The notes under the pieces were generated by a model. That model was not told where the DNA came from, made no database searches, and worked only from the letters and a program-made list of their open reading frames with translations. Positions 25,289 through 33,575 of a DNA stretch of 42,691 nt are shown in pieces. The stretch's first letter is position 1, and each line of letters begins with the position of its first letter. The stretch is from Acidobacteriota bacterium (GTDB taxonomy: Bacteria; Acidobacteriota; Terriglobia; Bryobacterales; Bryobacteraceae): positions 1 through 42,691 of the forward strand of contig JACQZS010000281.1 in the NCBI GenBank assembly GCA_016213725.1, read 5' to 3'. A program made the translations under genes and the position numbers.

Positions 25289-26929
25289 TCACTCGCGCAG
25301 GGCGGGCGGGGCCACTTTGTTGGTGTGGACGTGGCCGGCGTGGTAGATGCGGATGAGTTCGGCGAAGGGCTGGGCGAGGGCTTCGCGTTTGGGGACGCCG
25401 CCGGATTTGGCGAGTTCGTGGTCGATGAGGGCGCGGAGATAGAGAATGCGCCAGCGCCAGGCGGATTGGATTTGCGGGGGGAGTTTGGCGTTGGCGGCTT
25501 CCATGAGGGCGCGGGCCTGGGCGGTTTCGCGGGGCGGGGATCTGAAGCTGCCGTTGCCGCGGCGGGAGTGGTTGGCTTCAAGGATGGTGATGGCCTGGGT
25601 GACTTCGGGGACGACGGCGGGGGAGAATTCGCTGGCGATGTATTCGCGGACGGTGGCGGCGGCGGTGGTGTTGGGGTCCCAGTAGAACTGCGTGGCGATG
25701 ATCTTGTTGAGGTCCTCGTAGATGCCTTCGGAGTAAGGCAGGCCGCCGCGGACCTTGGCTTTGATCTGGTCCCAGAGCATCTGGAGGCGGGCGGGGAGAG
25801 GGTTGGCGCCGTAGCCGCCCCAGGGGGACTGGCCCCACATGGAGATTTCGGGGAAGTTGACGAGGGGGAGGCGGCCGGGGACTTCGTAGTCGAGGGGGTA
25901 GCGGGGGAAGTCCTCGTGGGCGTCGGCCATGATGTAGTGGATCCAGGGAGCGTCCTTTTCGAGGTTGTCGGAGAGTTCGCGCCACTCGCCGGCGGGGGGC
26001 GTATCGAACATCCAGGTGGAGAGGACGGTTTGGAGCTGGGGATAGCGGCGGCGGGCGAGTTCGGTCATGTCGCGGCTGATGCGGTAGAAGCCGCGGGAGC
26101 CCCAGGGCCAGCATTGGGAGCAGCCGCAGCCGCCTTCGTCGTAGGGCCAGTAGACGACGAAGTCGAGGCCGGTGGCTTTGTATTCGTCGAGGAGGCGGGA
26201 CCAGGCGTTGAGGATGTAGTGGCGGGCGGCGGGGAGGCTGGGGCAGAGGTTGGTGCCGAGGTTGCCGCGGCGGCCCCAGTCGTCGGGGTAGGGTTTGGCG
26301 CGGAGTTCGGCGGGTGCGGAGCGGAAGACCTGGTTGGGGGCGACCATGGCGCCGACGCGGATGCCGGAGGCGCGGGCGACGGCCATCATAGCGCGGAGGC
26401 GGGCGAGGTTGGCTTGGGCGGCGGGGTCGTCGTAGGAGTCGTATTGCCAGTTGGGGAAGGCGAAGCCGATGGCGTTGACGCCCCAGAGGGCGAGGTCTTC
26501 GACGTAGGTTTCGAGTTCGGAGATGGGGGCGGCTTCGTAGAAGTTGCCGAAGTGGGAGGCGAGGTAGACGCCGCGGAGCGTGCCGGCGGGGGCGGAGGAG
26601 CCGCGCCAGGCACCGGGGCGGAAGGCGCCGTTGTCACAGGACGAGGTGCGGAAGAGCTTGCCAAGGCCGTAGAGGACGCCGGCTTCGTCCTGGCCGGTGA
26701 CGCGGAGGGCGGCACCGTGAGAGGAGATGGTGTAGGCGCCGGATGTGGGGCCGGGCTGGACGCGGAGGTCGAGGGTGACGGGCTTGGCGGTGGAGGGGCC
26801 GCAGCGGGCTGCGACGCGGCGGGTGAAGATGGCGGCGGCTTTGTCGAGGAGGGGGCCGTGTTGGGCGGGCTTGGTGAATTGAACGGGCGGGGCGAGGGTG
26901 AGGGAGAGGAGGAGGGCGACAGGGGACAT
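25289..26929 (-). CDS. Secreted hexosaminidase-like glycoside hydrolase
   Basis: The 546-residue protein starts at ATG 26929 with a signal peptide (MSPVALLLSLTLAPP). Residues 20-95 resemble the N-terminal zincin-like domain that precedes the barrel in GH20 hexosaminidases and GH67-type enzymes (LRVTGQDEAGVLYGLGKLFR). The TIM barrel follows: LRGVYLASHFGNFYEAAPIS, then LALWGVNAIGFAFPNWQYDS. A distinctive YWPYDEGGCGCSQCWPWGSR holds an Asp-Glu pair like the catalytic pair of GH20 plus a CxCxxC cluster. The exact family is uncertain. Its stop lies 4 bp from the stop of the convergent fusion gene. No clear Shine-Dalgarno sequence was found. Confidence 0.68.
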   Translation of the reverse strand: MSPVALLLSLTLAPPVQFTKPAQHGPLLDKAAAIFTRRVAARCGPSTAKPVTLDLRVQPGPTSGAYTISSHGAALRVTGQDEAGVLYGLGKLFRTSSCDNGAFRPGAWRGSSAPAGTLRGVYLASHFGNFYEAAPISELETYVEDLALWGVNAIGFAFPNWQYDSYDDPAAQANLARLRAMMAVARASGIRVGAMVAPNQVFRSAPAELRAKPYPDDWGRRGNLGTNLCPSLPAARHYILNAWSRLLDEYKATGLDFVVYWPYDEGGCGCSQCWPWGSRGFYRISRDMTELARRRYPQLQTVLSTWMFDTPPAGEWRELSDNLEKDAPWIHYIMADAHEDFPRYPLDYEVPGRLPLVNFPEISMWGQSPWGGYGANPLPARLQMLWDQIKAKVRGGLPYSEGIYEDLNKIIATQFYWDPNTTAAATVREYIASEFSPAVVPEVTQAITILEANHSRRGNGSFRSPPRETAQARALMEAANAKLPPQIQSAWRWRILYLRALIDHELAKSGGVPKREALAQPFAELIRIYHAGHVHTNKVAPPALRE

Positions 26930-27051
26930 ATGAGGAGACGCGGGCTCCCATCACTTTATCCGATGGGAGTGGGAGTTTGATGTGGATGGCGTGCGGGGCA
27001 GCCGAGAGCGGGATGCGTTCGCAGCCGCGATGGAGAATAATTGATGCGAGT

Positions 27052-28173
27052 ATGCGTTCCCTGCCCCGCGACACGATGACGGCCCGCCAGCGAGTGGAAG
27101 CCACATTGGAAGGGAGGCTGCCGGACCGCGTCCCGGTGTTCGACCTGATCCAGAACATCCCGTTGATCGAGCACGTGACGGGCGAGAAGGTGACTGCGGC
27201 GAACGGGCTGGAGTTGCTGTGCCGGACGATCGGCGAGCGGCTGGATGTGACGCGGGGGGTGGCGGCGCCGGCGAAGGAGGGCATCGTCCGGCACGCAGAT
27301 GGCTTCGTGTACCGCCAGGAGTGGTGGACTTCATGGCTGGTGGAACGCCCGTTCAGGGACGTGGAGGGGGCGCTGGAATACGTGAGGCGCAACATCGACG
27401 AGGTCCGCGACCGGCGCCCTGGGGACATGTGGACGTTTGCGGGGCGGAGCATTGTGTGGGGCCACTCGACGCGGTCGCCGCGGGAGCAGTATCTGGAACT
27501 GCAGGAGAAGATCGGAGAGAACACGGTGCTGTTCCCGGCGGAGAGCCCGGTGGGTCTGGACACGGCGCACATCCGGTTGGGGCTGGAGCTGTTCTGCTAC
27601 GCGTATGCGGAGAATCCGGAGCTGATCTCGGAGTGGCTGGAGGCGCTGAACGAGTGCGAGATCGCGCGCGTACACGAAGTGGCGGATGCCGGGCTTTCAC
27701 CGGTGGCGCTGGTGTTTGCCGACCAGGCGGACAAGAACCAGCTGATGTTCTCGCCGGCCTTTCTGCGGAGGGAGTTTTTCCCGCGGCTGCGCAAGCTGGT
27801 GGAGGCCTGGCACGCGCATGGAGTGAAGGTAATATTCCACTCGGACGGCAACCTGTGGCGGGTGCTGGAGGATTTCCGCGAGTCGGGCATTGACGGGTTG
27901 AATCCGCTGGAGCCGCTGGCGGGGATGTACGCGGGGGAGGTGCGGCGGGCGTATCCGGAGTGGGTATTGATGGGGGGCGTGGACGCCAGCCGGCTGCTGC
28001 CGTTCGGCACGGAGGAGGAGGTGCGCGGGGCGGTGCGCCGGACGCTGGCGGAGGCGGGCGGGGACGGGCGGCTGTGGCTGGGGTCGAGCACGGAGATCCA
28101 TCCGGCGATCCCGGTGGGCAACGTGCTGGCGATGTGGGAAGAGATCGAGAGGCACGGCTACTACGGGGGATGA
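27052..28173 (+). CDS. Uroporphyrinogen decarboxylase (URO-D) family protein
   Basis: The 373-residue form starts at ATG 27052; ATG 27076 (MTARQRVEATLEGRLPDRVP) fits the usual family N-terminus equally well. URO-D superfamily blocks are present: RLPDRVPVFDLIQNIPLIEH, then LVFADQADKNQLMFSPAFLR, HGVKVIFHSDGNLWRVLEDF and SGIDGLNPLEPLAGM. True HemE has characteristic Arg/Asp substrate residues near its start that are not evident here. This is therefore more likely one of the MtaA-like or uncharacterised URO-D homologues that occur in carbohydrate or methyl-transfer loci of soil bacteria. It sits divergently from the hexosaminidase-like gene with about 120 bp between them. Confidence 0.8.
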   Translation: MRSLPRDTMTARQRVEATLEGRLPDRVPVFDLIQNIPLIEHVTGEKVTAANGLELLCRTIGERLDVTRGVAAPAKEGIVRHADGFVYRQEWWTSWLVERPFRDVEGALEYVRRNIDEVRDRRPGDMWTFAGRSIVWGHSTRSPREQYLELQEKIGENTVLFPAESPVGLDTAHIRLGLELFCYAYAENPELISEWLEALNECEIARVHEVADAGLSPVALVFADQADKNQLMFSPAFLRREFFPRLRKLVEAWHAHGVKVIFHSDGNLWRVLEDFRESGIDGLNPLEPLAGMYAGEVRRAYPEWVLMGGVDASRLLPFGTEEEVRGAVRRTLAEAGGDGRLWLGSSTEIHPAIPVGNVLAMWEEIERHGYYGG

Positions 28174-28187
28174 GCGGGTCGGGGGCC

Positions 28188-28229
28188 GGGACAGTCACCT
28201 GTATCCACGAGGGACACAGGTGATGTCCC
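28188..28229. terminator. Bidirectional hairpin terminator
   Basis: GGGACA-G-TCACCTGT (28188-28202) pairs with ACAGGTGATGTCCC (28216-28229) over 14 bp with one bulged G and a 13-nt loop. It sits in the 70-bp gap between the convergent URO-D-family and SPFH genes. No T-run follows on either strand. Confidence 0.65.
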
Positions 28230-28243
28230 GAAGGGTAGAGGGC

Positions 28244-30037
28244 TCACTTTTTGGCGAGCTGGTTGGCGAGAAGGGCCACGAGGGCGTCGGAGGCGGAGGC
28301 TGATCCGTTGGCGCCGCCGGAGACCAGGACGTCGGGGGTGAGGCGGATGCCTTTGTCGGCGAGGGAGGTGAAGATCTGGAGGAGGCCGTAGTATTCGCCC
28401 ATGGCTTCGACGCCTTTGCGGGCGGCTTCGGCGCGGGCGAGGCCGATGGCCTGGATGGCGCGGCCTTCGTTTTCGCCTTTGACGGAGATGATTTCGGCCT
28501 CGGCGGTACCGCGGCGGCGGATGGCGTCGGCCTCGCCGCTGGCGCGGGTGGCGATGGCGGTGGAGTCGCCTTCGGCCTGGCGGACGGTGGCCTGCGCCTT
28601 GCGCTGGGCGATGAGGATGTTCTGCTCCTCGTTGACGAGTTCGCGCTGCTTTTCGGCGAGGGCCTTTTCGGCTTCGAGGGTTTTGCGGGTCTCCTGGGCG
28701 AGGCGTTCGGCCTCGTAGGTTTTCTTCTGCTCTTCGGCGATTTTGCGGGCGATGAGGGTGTCCATCAGGGCCACGGGCGGAGTGATGTCGCCGATGAGGG
28801 AGTCGACGCTCTGGACGTCGTATTCGAGGATGGCTTTGGAGATGTGCTCGCGGGCTTCGCGCTGGCGGTCGGAGCGGGCGGAGAGGAAGTCGAGCACGGT
28901 ATAGTTCTGGGCGCTGTTGCGGAAGTAGTTGCCGACCAGGGGCTCGAGGACCTGGTTGACGAGGTTCTTGACGGAGCCGACGCGGCTGATGACCCAGGGG
29001 GCCTTGGTGGCGCCGATATTGATGATCTGAGAGACGTCTAGGTTGAAGGTGAAGCCGTCGCGGGAGCGGACGGTGATGGTGGAGAGTTTTTCGTCGAGCT
29101 TGTGGGCTTCGCTGCGGGCGTTGGCCCAGTTGAGGACGATGTTGGTGGTGGGGACGAGTTCTACCCTCATGCACTCGGTGTTGAGGGGATGTTTGCCGGG
29201 GTAGAGGGGTTCGGACCAGACGCCCTTGCCGCCGCGGGGGACGATGTTGCCGTGGGTGAAGGTTTCGCCGGAGATATCCTTCTCGTCGGAGCCGACGAAG
29301 CTGACGACGACGCCGACGTGGCCGATGGGGACTTCGTAGAGATCGGCGAGGCGGACCTCGACGAACCAGGGATTTAGATTGTACTGGCCGGCGAGGATGA
29401 TCTGCTCCTGGAGGCCGCGGCAGCCGCCGTTGGCGATGAAGAGTTCGGGCTCCTGGTAGTTCTTATGGCCTTCGACGGCGGGGGCGGCCATCTGGCCGCG
29501 GGGCATGGAAGCGCCGTCGAGGGCGGTGAGGATGCCGACCTTGTCGGGCGGGACGGAGGTGACTTCGGACTTGAAGACGTCGAAGAGGACTAGGTTGATG
29601 CGGTACATGCCGGTGGTGAGGACGGCGCTTTGCTTGCCGCGCTGGCCGCCATTGCTGAGGAAGGCGACGGCGTCCTGGAAGTTGTCGCAACCGACGCGGA
29701 GGGCGAGGATGCGGTCAGAGGGGAGGGCGTTGCCGTCCTTGGCGACGACGAGGCCGATTTTTCCCGGCTCGATGGTGACGACGGGGCGTTTGTCGATGCG
29801 GTACATCCAGGGCCAGAGCCAGAAGTGGAGGCCGGGCGGAAGGGTGCGGGCCTGGTAGCCGGCTTCGCCATTGAGCGCGACGATGCGGCCCTGCGGGAGT
29901 TGAGTGGAGCTGAGTTTCTTGACGACATGGCCGACCTGGTCTTCGCGGATGAGGACCCATCCGAAGAGAAACTTACTGAGTACGACCGCGGAGACGAGGA
30001 TCAACGCGGCAATGATGTAGACGGAATAGACTTCCAT
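28244..30037 (-). CDS. SPFH/Band-7 (flotillin-like) membrane protein with repeated N-terminal modules
   Basis: The 597-residue protein starts at ATG 30037 behind a strong AAGGAGGA. Residues 5-28 are a membrane anchor. Residues 30-305 contain about four related modules: each starts with a VG-x-V strand (35, 94, 167, 241) and ends with a G-x-(Y/H)-x-(I/L)-N turn (clear at about 143-148, 217-222 and 281-286). Two middle modules share NGG-(Q/C)-RG. An SPFH core (STITVRSRDGFTFNLDVSQI, about 319-415) is followed by an Ala/Glu-rich coiled coil (430-545, with AEGDSTAIATRASGEADA) and a short C-terminal tail. Flotillin-type proteins form membrane cages or microdomains. Intact; no operon partner is seen. 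Confidence 0.85.
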   Translation of the reverse strand: MEVYSVYIIAALILVSAVVLSKFLFGWVLIREDQVGHVVKKLSSTQLPQGRIVALNGEAGYQARTLPPGLHFWLWPWMYRIDKRPVVTIEPGKIGLVVAKDGNALPSDRILALRVGCDNFQDAVAFLSNGGQRGKQSAVLTTGMYRINLVLFDVFKSEVTSVPPDKVGILTALDGASMPRGQMAAPAVEGHKNYQEPELFIANGGCRGLQEQIILAGQYNLNPWFVEVRLADLYEVPIGHVGVVVSFVGSDEKDISGETFTHGNIVPRGGKGVWSEPLYPGKHPLNTECMRVELVPTTNIVLNWANARSEAHKLDEKLSTITVRSRDGFTFNLDVSQIINIGATKAPWVISRVGSVKNLVNQVLEPLVGNYFRNSAQNYTVLDFLSARSDRQREAREHISKAILEYDVQSVDSLIGDITPPVALMDTLIARKIAEEQKKTYEAERLAQETRKTLEAEKALAEKQRELVNEEQNILIAQRKAQATVRQAEGDSTAIATRASGEADAIRRRGTAEAEIISVKGENEGRAIQAIGLARAEAARKGVEAMGEYYGLLQIFTSLADKGIRLTPDVLVSGGANGSASASDALVALLANQLAKK

Positions 30038-30341
30038 GGCTCCTCCTTTGGAGTCAGTTGAGCGAGCGAGATTGTTGGTGTGGAAAGGGGGGCCGCTCCC
30101 GTTTCAGCGGCGGGCGCCGCTGATTTCTAAGGGCGAGCGGTGTGGCGGATCATCATGGCCGACCTGGACGCTTTCGCATCCGGCTTCCATTTAGAGCATA
30201 CGCATGAGGGGGTGGCGGTTGTTCCGTCAATCGTACTTCGCGGATGCCGGCCAGATCGTCCGGGGTTGTGTCCAATTGTCCAGCCATGTGCGTCAAATCT
30301 CTTGTATATTGTCTTCACACCGCGAGGTCTGAAAATGCGCG
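30038..30341. other. Intergenic region between divergent genes
   Basis: This 304-bp gap separates the SPFH gene and the long repeat protein and must carry both promoters. A TATATT (30305-30310) 32 bp before the GTG 30342 is a possible -10, but its best upstream TTGTCC (30276-30281) is too distant, so the promoter is not firmly placed. No gene is recognised in it. Confidence 0.4.
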
Positions 30342-33188
30342 GTGGAAAGGTCCGGCCATCCCGTGCATTACGTGCCGTTCTTGTCGCTGGCGGGGTTCCT
30401 GCTGCCCTGCCTTTCCTGTTCCCTCCTGTTGACGCTGGCCCAGAGGCCGTGTGCCGCCCAGCAGCCCGCCATCGCGCTGATCACAGACCAGCCTGCCCCC
30501 GAACTTTCCGGCAACTACTCGCTCCCGCCATCGCAGTTCCGCCTGGCGGCCAACGGCCGGGTCCTGTTCTCCTCCGGAGGCGCTACCGCCGTTTTCGATT
30601 GGGACGCAGCGAACGGCGTTCCGCGCCGTCTCCTCCAGACCAACGATCTCCTCGGGTCCCTTGGCATCCCCCTTTCGGAATCCGATGCGGCGGGTGTCCT
30701 GGACTCCACCGGCCATCTCCTGCAAATCAATGCCGCCGGCCACGCCGCCGTGGCTGTCACGGCGGCCGTAAAAGGGGCAGTCGATCCGGCCGCCGTCCTC
30801 TTCCACGACGGGAGCTCTTTCCAACTTCTCAAAACAGCGCTCGACTCTGTCACCGAGATCGCAGTGAACAACCAGGACCGCGTCGCCGTGCTGGGCATGG
30901 TCACTCTGCCGACTTTCCCCAACCCATTCCAGGGCCTCTACATCGCGGCGCCCGGCGCGGACCCCATCGAAGTCGCGTTTCAAGGCAAGCCCGCCCCCTC
31001 GGCCATCGGAGGCACATACTCCCGTCTCCGCCAGATTATTGGCTTCAACAACTCCGGCCATCTCGCATTCCTCGCGGACGTGAGCGGCGGCAACGCCGTC
31101 CGCGCGATTTTTCTCTACGACGGCGCGGAAGTGCGCGTGGTGGCGAAGAACGGCACCGCCCAGGGCGCGATTCAGAGCTTCGACATCACTCCGCCCACGT
31201 CAGGTGTCAGCTACCTTCTCAACAACAACTCCAAAATCGCTTTCCGTGCGGCTACCGTCGGTGCGAACGTCGGCGTGTTTGTGGCCGACGCCTCCGGCGC
31301 AATCGTCAAACTCGGCGCGGTGAACGAGCCCTCCGGGGTGGAAGGCCTCGGCAACTGCTCCGGGATCATCTACCTGCGCGGGTTCAACGACGCGGACCGG
31401 GTCCTGTACGACTGCCTGACCATGCCTGGGGCTCGCAACGCCCTGCTGCTCCGCGGTCCAGAAGACCCCGCTCCCCGCGCCATCCTGCAGCGGGGCCAAG
31501 CGATCCCCGGAGTGGGCGACTTTCTAGCGACGCAGCAGGCCTCGCTCAACAACTCCGGCCAGGTCGCAGTCCTGGCGTCGTTGTCCTCAACCGCCACGCC
31601 CTACGCCTGGCTCTTCGCCGGCGACTCGGACCCGGTGAAAATCGCAGCCGAAAGCGAGTCCGCTCCCCTGGGCGGGGCGTTCCTGCTTGCCGGGCGCAAC
31701 GCGCCGGCGCTGCTGAACGACGCCGGCCAGGTGGTCTTCCTCTCGGACATCGGCGAAACGAACGCCGTTGCCTTGTTCTCCTGGAGCGCATCGGCTGGAC
31801 TGGCATCCATCGTCTCTTCCAACGACCCGCTCCCCGAAGGAGCCAACACGGTGCTTCGTGCCGTCCCGTTCTCCGGCGGTTCAGAGGAACTCCTGGTTCA
31901 GTTCCGTAGGGCTGGAGGCCAGTCGACTTATTTCGCAAAATCGCTCAATCCCAACGCCGCGGAGCTGCGCAAGATCGTCTCTGAATTCGACAACATCCCC
32001 GGCCTCGGCGTGATCGTCAGCCCCGACAACCTGGCGCTCAACTCCAAAGGCGAAGTGGCCTTCAATGCCAACCTGCTGGGAGCCAGACTCTATCCCACAG
32101 CGGGCATACTAGCCAGCATCCCAGGTGCGGTCATTCAGGCGTCCGTCCTCGCCGGCGAGACCGGACCGAGCGGCGAGATTCTGGCGGCTCTGGGCCCGCC
32201 CCGCCTCAACGGCCAGTCCCAGCTCGCCTTCCAGGCCACCACGATACCGGCAGGCCCGCCCCAGCCCATCGTCACCCAGATACAGGGCATCTACGTCGCC
32301 CCGATCAGTCCGGGCCCAGACGGGTTGCAGGCCATCGCGCGGCAAGGCGATCCCGTGCCTGGCGGCGGCACCTTCGCCACCTGGCCCACCGTCTTCAGCA
32401 GCCTCGCTCTGAACGAAATGGGCGCGGTGGCCTTCCGCGCCATTGCCGATAACGGCGCTGCCATGGGTCTTTATGTCGGCGCGCCGGGAGCCCCGCTGCA
32501 AGAGGTGGTCCGCACGGGCCGCGCTGTCGCGGGCGAGGTCCGCGCCGGCAACGGAATCCCGGCGGCCTACAGGCTCAACGACCGAGGCCAAGTGGCGTTT
32601 CTCCTCTCCCTCACGGGCGGCGGCCGATCCGCAGGCGTCTTTCTCGCCACGCCGGGAGCGGACGGCTACACCCTCCAACCCATCGCCATGAACAACGACA
32701 GCGCACCCGCGCCGGGCTCAGCCGCGAAATTCTCGATGTTCTTCGAGGAGGCCGTGGAGTTGAACAACGCCGGCCAAGTGGCCTTTTTCGGCGGCCTGCA
32801 ATCCGCCAACTTCAACGGCGGCTGGTTCGCCGGCTCCGGCTCCGCCAATCTGGCACTCCGCGCCTACAACACCCAGCGGATTGCGGATAACCTGCGCATC
32901 GGCACCTTCCTCACCACCAAAGGGGGCGCCGCCCTGACGGATTCCGGCCACCTGGCTGTCTTCGTCACCGAAATGATCGGGCCCGGCCCCAAGCCCCGGA
33001 TCTTCGTCGCCGCCCCCGACTCCACGCTCCGCTCCCTCGCCATCAGCGGAGACCGCGCCCCCGGCCTCTCCGCCGACTTCGGAAAGCTCTTGCCCAACCT
33101 CAGCGCCACACGCTCCGGCGGCATCCTATTCAACGCCATCCTGCTCAACGACGCACTCCGCGCGGCGACTTTTCTAGCCACCCCCTAA
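30342..33188 (+). CDS. Large exported repeat protein (DUF7453-like, beta-propeller-like)
   Basis: The 948-residue protein starts at GTG 30342, which is uncertain because further GTG codons lie at 30363 and 30372. A signal peptide follows (VPFLSLAGFLLPCLSCSLLL ... CAAQQ). About thirteen copies of a motif resembling (L/F)N-x-x-G-x-(V/L)-A-F recur every 50-90 residues. Examples are IGFNNSGHLAF, ASLNNSGQVAV, ALLNDAGQVVF, LALNSKGEVAF, LALNEMGAVAF, YRLNDRGQVAF and VELNNAGQVAF. Each is followed by a GVF/GLY-V strand and often a GDPVPGGGTF-like turn. This pattern occurs in uncharacterised exported proteins of planctomycetes and acidobacteria. No enzyme motif is visible. Codon ends favour C, unlike the G-ending style of the genes before it, a possible sign of separate origin. 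Confidence 0.75.
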   Translation: MERSGHPVHYVPFLSLAGFLLPCLSCSLLLTLAQRPCAAQQPAIALITDQPAPELSGNYSLPPSQFRLAANGRVLFSSGGATAVFDWDAANGVPRRLLQTNDLLGSLGIPLSESDAAGVLDSTGHLLQINAAGHAAVAVTAAVKGAVDPAAVLFHDGSSFQLLKTALDSVTEIAVNNQDRVAVLGMVTLPTFPNPFQGLYIAAPGADPIEVAFQGKPAPSAIGGTYSRLRQIIGFNNSGHLAFLADVSGGNAVRAIFLYDGAEVRVVAKNGTAQGAIQSFDITPPTSGVSYLLNNNSKIAFRAATVGANVGVFVADASGAIVKLGAVNEPSGVEGLGNCSGIIYLRGFNDADRVLYDCLTMPGARNALLLRGPEDPAPRAILQRGQAIPGVGDFLATQQASLNNSGQVAVLASLSSTATPYAWLFAGDSDPVKIAAESESAPLGGAFLLAGRNAPALLNDAGQVVFLSDIGETNAVALFSWSASAGLASIVSSNDPLPEGANTVLRAVPFSGGSEELLVQFRRAGGQSTYFAKSLNPNAAELRKIVSEFDNIPGLGVIVSPDNLALNSKGEVAFNANLLGARLYPTAGILASIPGAVIQASVLAGETGPSGEILAALGPPRLNGQSQLAFQATTIPAGPPQPIVTQIQGIYVAPISPGPDGLQAIARQGDPVPGGGTFATWPTVFSSLALNEMGAVAFRAIADNGAAMGLYVGAPGAPLQEVVRTGRAVAGEVRAGNGIPAAYRLNDRGQVAFLLSLTGGGRSAGVFLATPGADGYTLQPIAMNNDSAPAPGSAAKFSMFFEEAVELNNAGQVAFFGGLQSANFNGGWFAGSGSANLALRAYNTQRIADNLRIGTFLTTKGGAALTDSGHLAVFVTEMIGPGPKPRIFVAAPDSTLRSLAISGDRAPGLSADFGKLLPNLSATRSGGILFNAILLNDALRAATFLATP

Positions 33189-33575
33189 GAGGTGCGCCGC
33201 CCAGGAATCCAGCCTCGCCCTTTCCAGGGAATCCGGTGTCAAGGGAAGGCCGGAATCCTGTTGAGGAAGACCTCCAGCGGGAGGATCTCGAACCTGCCCC
33301 AGGGATGGCCAGGGCAAGTTCTCCTCGTGGGCAGCGAGCGGGATGAGCTTCAGTGCGCGCCTCATCCGGCCCTAGAGAACGTGATTGCCGTTTTTCGAGA
33401 TGGACGACGTTGAGGAGTGGGAGGCCGGAGGGGAGGGGTTCGGTGTCCGTGACATCGAGCCCGGCTCCGCCATCCGCCGCCCGAAGTGCGAATGCAGGAG
33501 GCGGCGCGGAGTTGTGACACGAAGTGGGCCGAGAGAGCGCGGGCAAGCTGAGGATCCGGCCGTGCGCGGGGGTGG
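33189..33575. other. Intergenic region with decayed sequence
   Basis: The gap between the repeat protein and the first sulfatase of cassette 2 (stops convergent) contains no intact gene. Its recognisable content is the dehydrogenase remnant at 33389-33472. The rest, including a minus-strand open stretch at 33174-33365, was not assigned. Confidence 0.55.
33389..33472 (-). pseudogene. Remnant of a D-2-hydroxyacid dehydrogenase gene
   Basis: On the minus strand this stretch reads AGLDVTDTEPLPS followed directly by GLPLLNVVHLEK. Both blocks occur in the dehydrogenase at 41637-42635 (AGLDVTDPEPLPS and GLPLLNVVDLEK), where about 40 residues separate them. The nucleotide match is close in both blocks (33389-33429 to about 41643-41683; the rest to about 41810-41843). 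An internal deletion of about 130 bp has therefore removed the sequence in between, and the N-terminal two thirds are absent. It is a dead paralogue lying 103 bp beyond the sulfatase stop, on the same strand. Confidence 0.8.
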
